From the NCBI GenBank assembly GCA_031772625.1, contig CM062807.1:1149211007-1149275006 (forward strand): a stretch of DNA of 64,000 nt. The letters run 5' to 3'. Below are positions 58,794 to 64,000 of this stretch, piece by piece. A model generated the notes under the pieces. That model was not told the DNA's origin. It saw nothing but the letters and a program-made list of their open reading frames with translations, and did no database searches. The DNA is from Pinus tabuliformis (taxonomy: Eukaryota > Streptophyta > Pinopsida > Pinales > Pinaceae). The position numbers and the translations under genes are program-made. Within the stretch, counting starts at the first letter, position 1. Every line of letters begins with the position of its first letter.

Positions 58794-59936
58794 CATCCAT
58801 AACTAAGGCCCAGATGGTTTTGGGATTAGAATTATAAACAAAATATTGTTGCTACATCTCAACAAGAAATTGGATCTGACTCAAGTGATGAAACTAAGAT
58901 CTTAGATATGTGAGTCCAAGGTATATCTTCTCATGCCAATTCTACATCTACTTTTTAGTCTCCTCAATTTGAAACGATATATGATGAAATGAAAATAAGT
59001 GAGCGCTTCCATATTAGGGTAATAACAAAGCATACTAATATTGACAAACTTTTCATAGTGGTTTCCAAGAAAATCTCATTTATGAGGCAACTGCCACAAA
59101 GCTAAGATTGGAAACTATGTGAAAACTACACCTCATTTGAAACCTTAGGCTTTAGGATGGTTGTGTGATGATGAAAATTTCAATTAACCAAAAAATGTAA
59201 GCTTAGATTTTCAATCACCTCTAATTCATAGATGAAGTTGAGTTGGATGTAGTCCCACTTAACATTTAATGGATTGACTTGGGAAGTCCATATTTGTATG
59301 AAAGGAATGCCATCGTCTACAACAAGGAGAAAAAGTACCATCTCATTATAAATGGGATTGAATATATCGTGAAATATCATCTCATGAACACTAAACTATA
59401 TATTGTTAATACAAGACAATTGAAGAGACTAGTAAATGATGGCTAGAATTTTTTACACATGTTTGTAAAAATTTAGAAGTGTGAATCTAGAGATGAAATA
59501 TTAAAATTATTTCTAGCTATGATTAAGCATGCTAGGATTCACAAGAACTACAACATGAGGATTCATTGCATGCAAGCATCAAGGGTTCAAACTTACAACC
59601 TATGGTTGAGGGTGAAAAATATCCATTGGTTAACATTGTTCATGTTAAGAAGAGAAAGCATACTATGATTCATTGTCATTAGCAACAAATTTTCCATTTT
59701 TATTGCTAGTCTATTGTGTATGGTTAGTAGTTGTAATGATGAATACAAATGGTTTTAGAAGTAAGGGAATGAATAATTATGCCAACAATGTTATGACAAT
59801 TTTCATGTTTATTGGACAACTTGTTATGATAAGTCAAGTGTTCCAAGCATGAGGGTTGGATTGAAAACAAGTATGGAAGTAGTACCTTCAATTACTTTAT
59901 GAATAAATTAAAACTTTTGTTGGTCCAAAAGCTTCA
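58794..59936 (+). pseudogene. Gypsy relic related to gypsy 1: protease region only
   Basis: The reading shows QQEIGSDSSDETKI, SERFHIRVITKHTN, DEVELDVVPLNI and LGSPYLYERNAIV. This parallels gypsy 1 (LGSDSGDN, FHIRVIMKHT, DEVDLDVVPLVI, LGSPYLYYRKAIF at 6210-6660). RT, RNase H and integrase are absent: the protease linker runs into a polypurine tract and LTR start, so the copy is internally deleted. Gypsy 3 abuts its left end. Confidence 0.7.
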
Positions 59937-61430
59937 AATGGGGAGGATTGCTAAAGGGGGTTCTTCATGACCGATAAAAATTGATGTTCTCAAATGTTGA
60001 TATAAAGGTCTTCGTGATGTCTAACTTGTCAAGAGCTTTCCAACGACACATGAACAACATCAAACAAATGTCATATGAGATATTTATGGCAAATAGGTAT
60101 AGGTGGAACATGTGGGATCATCAAGATTTAACACGTGGCTACATGGATGGTGACTTGGATGTTGACATGGTAGTGAAAATGATGACATGGAAATACTTAT
60201 GGTGATAATGTGGTAATACAAATGATAGCATGGTATGCTATCTGAACTATATGGATTTTGGTGTGGCATGACATGTGGACCAATTCCAAACTCTTCTATG
60301 GCACCTTTGTCTTTTATATTTCTAGTGTGGTATGACAGGTCGACCAATTCTAAACTCTTATGTGGCACCTTTGTATTCTAAATCCATTTTTGGCACCTTT
60401 CTCTTTCCAATGACACATTAATAAAATCAAACAGACGTCGTATGAGAAAGTTATGGCATTCTGAATTTTTGGTAAAATAAGGAAAAATATGTATAGGTGG
60501 GGCACGTGGAATCATTAGGAGTTGAAACATGGTTGCATGGATGCTGACATGGTAATGCAGATGATGACATGGAAATACTTATGGTGATTATGTGGCAATA
60601 CAAATACTAACATGGTTTGCTATCTGAACTATACAAATGTTGGTGTGGCATGATAGGTGGACCAATCAAAGTGTGGCACATGGAAAGGAATGATGACATG
60701 GCTGACAAGTGGAAGCATCGAAATCTGACACATCACACCACCGATGTGGTAGGAGTCTAATATGGTGTTGATGTGGCACTGAAGTGGTGATGGTGTGGTG
60801 CTAACACGGAAAAGTGACGTCGTGGGTGTCTGGGAAAATTATGTGGCTAACATGTGGCCTGATCATTAACTACCACATGGTAGCCCAAATTATCTAAAAG
60901 GATCTATTGACCGTGGAAGAATTGGACAAGAAGATCAAACCCCCAACCTTGTGACTACTAATGGATAGATTTATCATTATTCCACTGGATGGTTGTTGTA
61001 ACAGTGGTGGATACAATTTTATTTAAAGTTAATTTTTTTAACTAATGGTTAGAAATGGGTGGTCAACAACCTTGACCCCCTGCCCTATGCATAACAAGAA
61101 AACAACTTTACCACTGCGCCACTAGTAAACCATTCAAATCAAACCAAAACGAATTATGTTTAAACCTTAATTATTATCTATAGTCCAAAATTGACATTAG
61201 CAGGGATTGATCTTGTGACCTCCCTACCAACAGTCCAATGTTCTAACCAATGCACCAACAATTTACTTTGTATGGTGATGTGGGTATTATGGGAAATTTT
61301 AGGGGTGATTTCTCTCTTGGGTGAAATTAGGGGGTTTCAAATTTTGATTTGGCGAAGTTTCAATATCATAGTGCATTACTATAAATCACCCCAAATTTAT
61401 TTTATAAAAAATTAGATATGGAGGTTAGCC
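59937..61430 (+). repeat. Polypurine tract and 3' LTR of the gypsy relic
   Basis: AATGGGGAGGAT (59937-59948) precedes TGCTAAAGGGGG (LTR start at 59949), like the GGGGAGGAA|TGATC arrangement in gypsy 1. Inside, a unit of about 250 bp is duplicated (60040-60280 and 60415-60665; shared ATGACATGGAAATACTTATGG and GGTGTGGCATGA). The right end near 61430 is not fixed. Confidence 0.6.
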
Positions 61431-61599
61431 TAACCTTATTTCTAAAATATTCTGCGGCACCTTTGTCTTCTATATTGTTGGTTGGGCTTCATTTATAGTC
61501 CAAGTTAATGGAACTTACTCCAACAATATTACTTCTATGATATAACAAACCTATTAAAATATATATGCATTTTAAATACTCCATGCAAAAATAAGAGAT

Positions 61600-62060
61600 G
61601 CAAAACACAAAATTGTGGCTTCCCTACACTGGATTTTGTTTAAGAATATTCCAAAGTAGGATTAAAGCAATATACACTATCAAATGACTTTAGTTACCCT
61701 AATATTTATGATATTGGTCTAGCTTATATTTTAAATAATTTCCAAATTTTGCAAGAAGTAGAGCTACATAACTATATTGATGAGTCTTTTGGTGCCATAT
61801 TTGCATACTAGAAATTAGAAATTGTAGATTCTTCATTTATTGTGGTTAATCTACGGATTTGATCATTTTATTGATGGTAACCTTACCAAATATGCTCATA
61901 AATTTAATTTTTTGGTAAATCTTGAATTAACTGGTTGGGACAATAGCTATCGCAGATTTTCCATAGTTAGGCAGTGTTGTTTTATGTTTGAAAAATCTAC
62001 ATTAGTGAACTGAGATTTTAATGAGGGATGGATTGGAACCCTATCCTAAGTAGTAATCCT
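61600..62060 (+). pseudogene. LRR-like (F-box/LRR type?) coding scrap
   Basis: Broken plus-strand reading: NDFSYPNIYDIGLAYILNNF, then QILQEVELHNYIDE (61683-61800), and later LVNLELTGWDN with IVRQCCFMFEKSTL (61910-62010). The spacing of DIGLAYI, LQEVEL and LVNLEL recalls cysteine-containing LRRs of F-box proteins. The match is by eye only and could be chance. It does not resemble any neighbouring element. Confidence 0.3.
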
Positions 62061-62135
62061 AGGTCCAATGAATATTTACCTTCCTTATATGTTATTATAA
62101 TTATAATGAATTCATTCAACTTAATTATAATTGAC

Positions 62136-62912
62136 TATATTTCATAAAACAATTTCTTACAATTGTCCATATGATCTTTTTGCAATGTTGTTGCAATAAT
62201 AAAACTTCCATCATTAGTTAGACAAAGTGAAAATTGAGTCTTCTAAACCAATGATGCCAAGGCCCATATATATCATTTTTCCCCAACTAAAATCTACACC
62301 ATGAATAAACATTCACCCCAACTTATGATGCAGAGATTAGATAACCTATGTGTATGAGATCCTTCAACTAAAGCATTCAAATTAGGGTGTGATTCAAAAT
62401 AGTCTAAAGTAGATCACAAATATTCATCGGCCATCTTAACCAAACCTTGATGAATATACTTGGAGCATAATATATAGGATTTAAAATAGGGTCCCAAACA
62501 AGAGCCATAAACAAAACAATAAAAATAACATTTCCAAAATAACTTGGAGGAAGTGGTGGCTGGGCAGATTACTACTATCCATGGAAACATACATTTTTGT
62601 TTCTTGATCTTCACTAAGGTTTCTAGCTTTACAAACACATCTCCAAATGTGACCTAAAATAATTTCATAACTATCATATTTTACTTAATTGCCATTCTAC
62701 GTAGTCTTGGTTTTGAAGCTATCTAACTAGTCTTTTGTAATTTTAAAGATAGAAATTGAGTTCTGGTTATCACTTATTACATCGTATTTTCCATTCAATA
62801 GTGAAGGTTACTCATAGTCTATGTGATGAAACTTTGGATTTTGAGTATTATTGACCTGTAAAATACATCTATCATGATAGGGTGGTGTGAAGTAGGAAAG
62901 TGTTCCCTTTGC
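62136..62912 (-). pseudogene. BAHD acyltransferase (HCT-like) C-terminal half
   Basis: On the minus strand with several frameshifts: PKFHHIDYE, ISIFKITKD, SYEIILGHIWRCVCKARNLSE, DQETKMYVSMDSS, KMADEYL, LDYFESHPNLNALVEG, VDFSWGKMIYMGLG (BAHD DFGWG motif as DFSWG, plus 62280-62294), TNDGSFIIATTLQKDHM and KKLFYEI with its stop at 62136-62138. These follow the order of hydroxycinnamoyl-CoA:shikimate hydroxycinnamoyltransferases, the lignin-pathway BAHD clade. The N-terminal half with the HxxxD catalytic motif is absent. The stop position fits the family C-terminus. Confidence 0.85.
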
Positions 62913-63060
62913 AGACAGAGGTAACCCCTCTAGCCCTAGAGTGGGTCTAGTCACAGCAAAAACAAAACAACAATCGATTTCCTTAAATAGTCATCATTGG
63001 AGGCCTACCTCAAAACCGATGTTCAATGAATCTTTTGTTGCACCGCTCCAACTTCTGTTT
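62913..63060. other. Short unassigned stretch
   Basis: This lies between the acyltransferase relic and the partial LTR. A minus-strand scrap next to the relic (YHDRCILQVNN) may extend it slightly. Nothing else is recognised. Confidence 0.35.
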
Positions 63061-64000
63061 CCTTCTCCTTAATGAGAAATCGACCTGAAACACCACAAGA
63101 AAACAACAGAGCACGTGACCGAGAACAACAATGATCTATTCACTTATAAAGTCAAGGAATCATAAGTTATCAAGTAAATTTTACACAAGATATAGGAAAT
63201 CATTATTGATTGTATTAAAATAAATCAAGAGCAATGCTTACAACCTAGCCTTGACGTCGCAAGCCTTCTCAGAGGGTCCAGTCGGTATGTTCCTTCAAGC
63301 ATTTACTCTCAAGAATGGGTCTCCCAAATGGATAATATCTCTCTCTCACTCACAAACTCTAATGCAAGGCTAAGGCACTCCACAACCTCTTACCAAACTA
63401 TCAACAATTCCACACTTGTCAAACTCACACCAAAGCTATCTAATCTGCTTCAATCCAACTAGCAACTAGTAACTAGGAACTAGCTGATCATAGCAATGGT
63501 GAGTGCTTTTATAGGAGGAGGAGCCTCCATAAAATGAGGGAGAGGGAGCTTATCCTTAAGGGAGGTTTCATAAAAGGTGGAACTACCATCCCAGAGGAGG
63601 AAAGGCGAACCAATCTAACCCAACAACCAGTTCTAGAATCACCCAGAAGGCCGACTATTTGAACTAATTCGCCAAATCTAGATCGTCACAGGTCATAAAC
63701 TAGGGCTTAGCGACGACATCGCAAAGGAGCAATGCGTTTGGACCAATCGTCGCAATAAACATCTGGAAGACTTGCGCCGAGCCCTAAAATTTGACCATCA
63801 CAGGAAACATGTGTACACCTACGATGACGTCGCAATGATATAGTTCATGACAGAGAACCATTGCACTTTTTAAGGGTTTACTTGCGACGATGTAGAAACT
63901 TAGGCAAAGAGGGTCAATCTTCAGCATTAGAGAGCACTTGCTTAATATTCTTGCATGAGTGGGAAGATATGGACATGTTTATCTGATGTATGACACAGCA
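63061..64000 (-). repeat. Partial LTR-like sequence (minus), runs off the window
   Basis: In minus sense TATAAAAGC (plus 63505-63513) is followed about 400 bp later by a possible element end near 63061. Upstream in the same sense lie five copies of a TTGCGACG/CGTCGCAA motif. The TATA box plus upstream iterated motifs suggest U3-R-U5 of an LTR. No partner or primer site was confirmed. Confidence 0.35.

Overview
This window is plant nuclear DNA made almost entirely of old, nested, mostly broken transposable elements. I found no intact host gene. The organism is most likely a conifer or other gymnosperm. The reasons are a canonical Penelope-like element with a GIY-YIG endonuclease (in plants, known mainly from conifers), several large Ty3/gypsy families whose integrase and leader sequences look conifer-like, and heavy nesting with AT-rich decay. 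The species is not identified. Two low-copy gene relics lie at the right end: the C-terminal half of a BAHD/HCT-type acyltransferase on the minus strand (62136-62912) and a weak LRR-like scrap (61600-62060). Layout, 1-24.2 kb: a block made of a minus-strand gypsy relic (integrase, protease, gag) followed by a plus-strand short-LTR element with one ORF ('T') occurs twice, at about 2.1-14.6 kb and 15.8-22.1 kb. A third module, C, lies left of the first copy (1-2057) and right of the second (22187-24237). The first block is split by a structurally complete Ty3/gypsy element (3687-10909, target-site duplication ATTAG), and the second block preserves the empty site. The second block carries a LINE ORF1 fragment (16062-16957). 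Layout, 24-47.5 kb: a broken minus-strand gene (24060-26790) encodes a domain that also appears in the T element ORF. A four-hairpin module (28876-29055) returns inverted at 40371-40557. An Athila/Tat-like gypsy ('E': LTR, tRNA-Asp-type primer site, gag) starts at 29137. Its gag is interrupted by about 14 kb of material bounded by two 1.8-kb direct repeats (32744-34575 and 44808-46645). That material holds a 3'-truncated gypsy (34576-38985), a second gag fragment, the inverted hairpin module and the Penelope-like element (42171-44806). E resumes at 47020-47540. Layout, 47.5-64 kb: an 11.2-kb minus-strand Ty3/gypsy (47545-58793) has both LTRs, a Gag with four zinc knuckles, protease, a capsid-like segment before RT, RNase H, integrase and a large accessory ORF downstream of integrase. 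Then come an internally deleted gypsy relic with its 3' LTR, the gene relics and part of another LTR. All coding regions carry stops or frameshifts, so nothing here looks autonomous today. The most unusual signals are the four-hairpin module, the 20-nt-periodic CCTCCTGTAG-like arrays at many loci, the accessory protein domain shared among unrelated element contexts, and the plant Penelope-like element with a possible hammerhead-like core.
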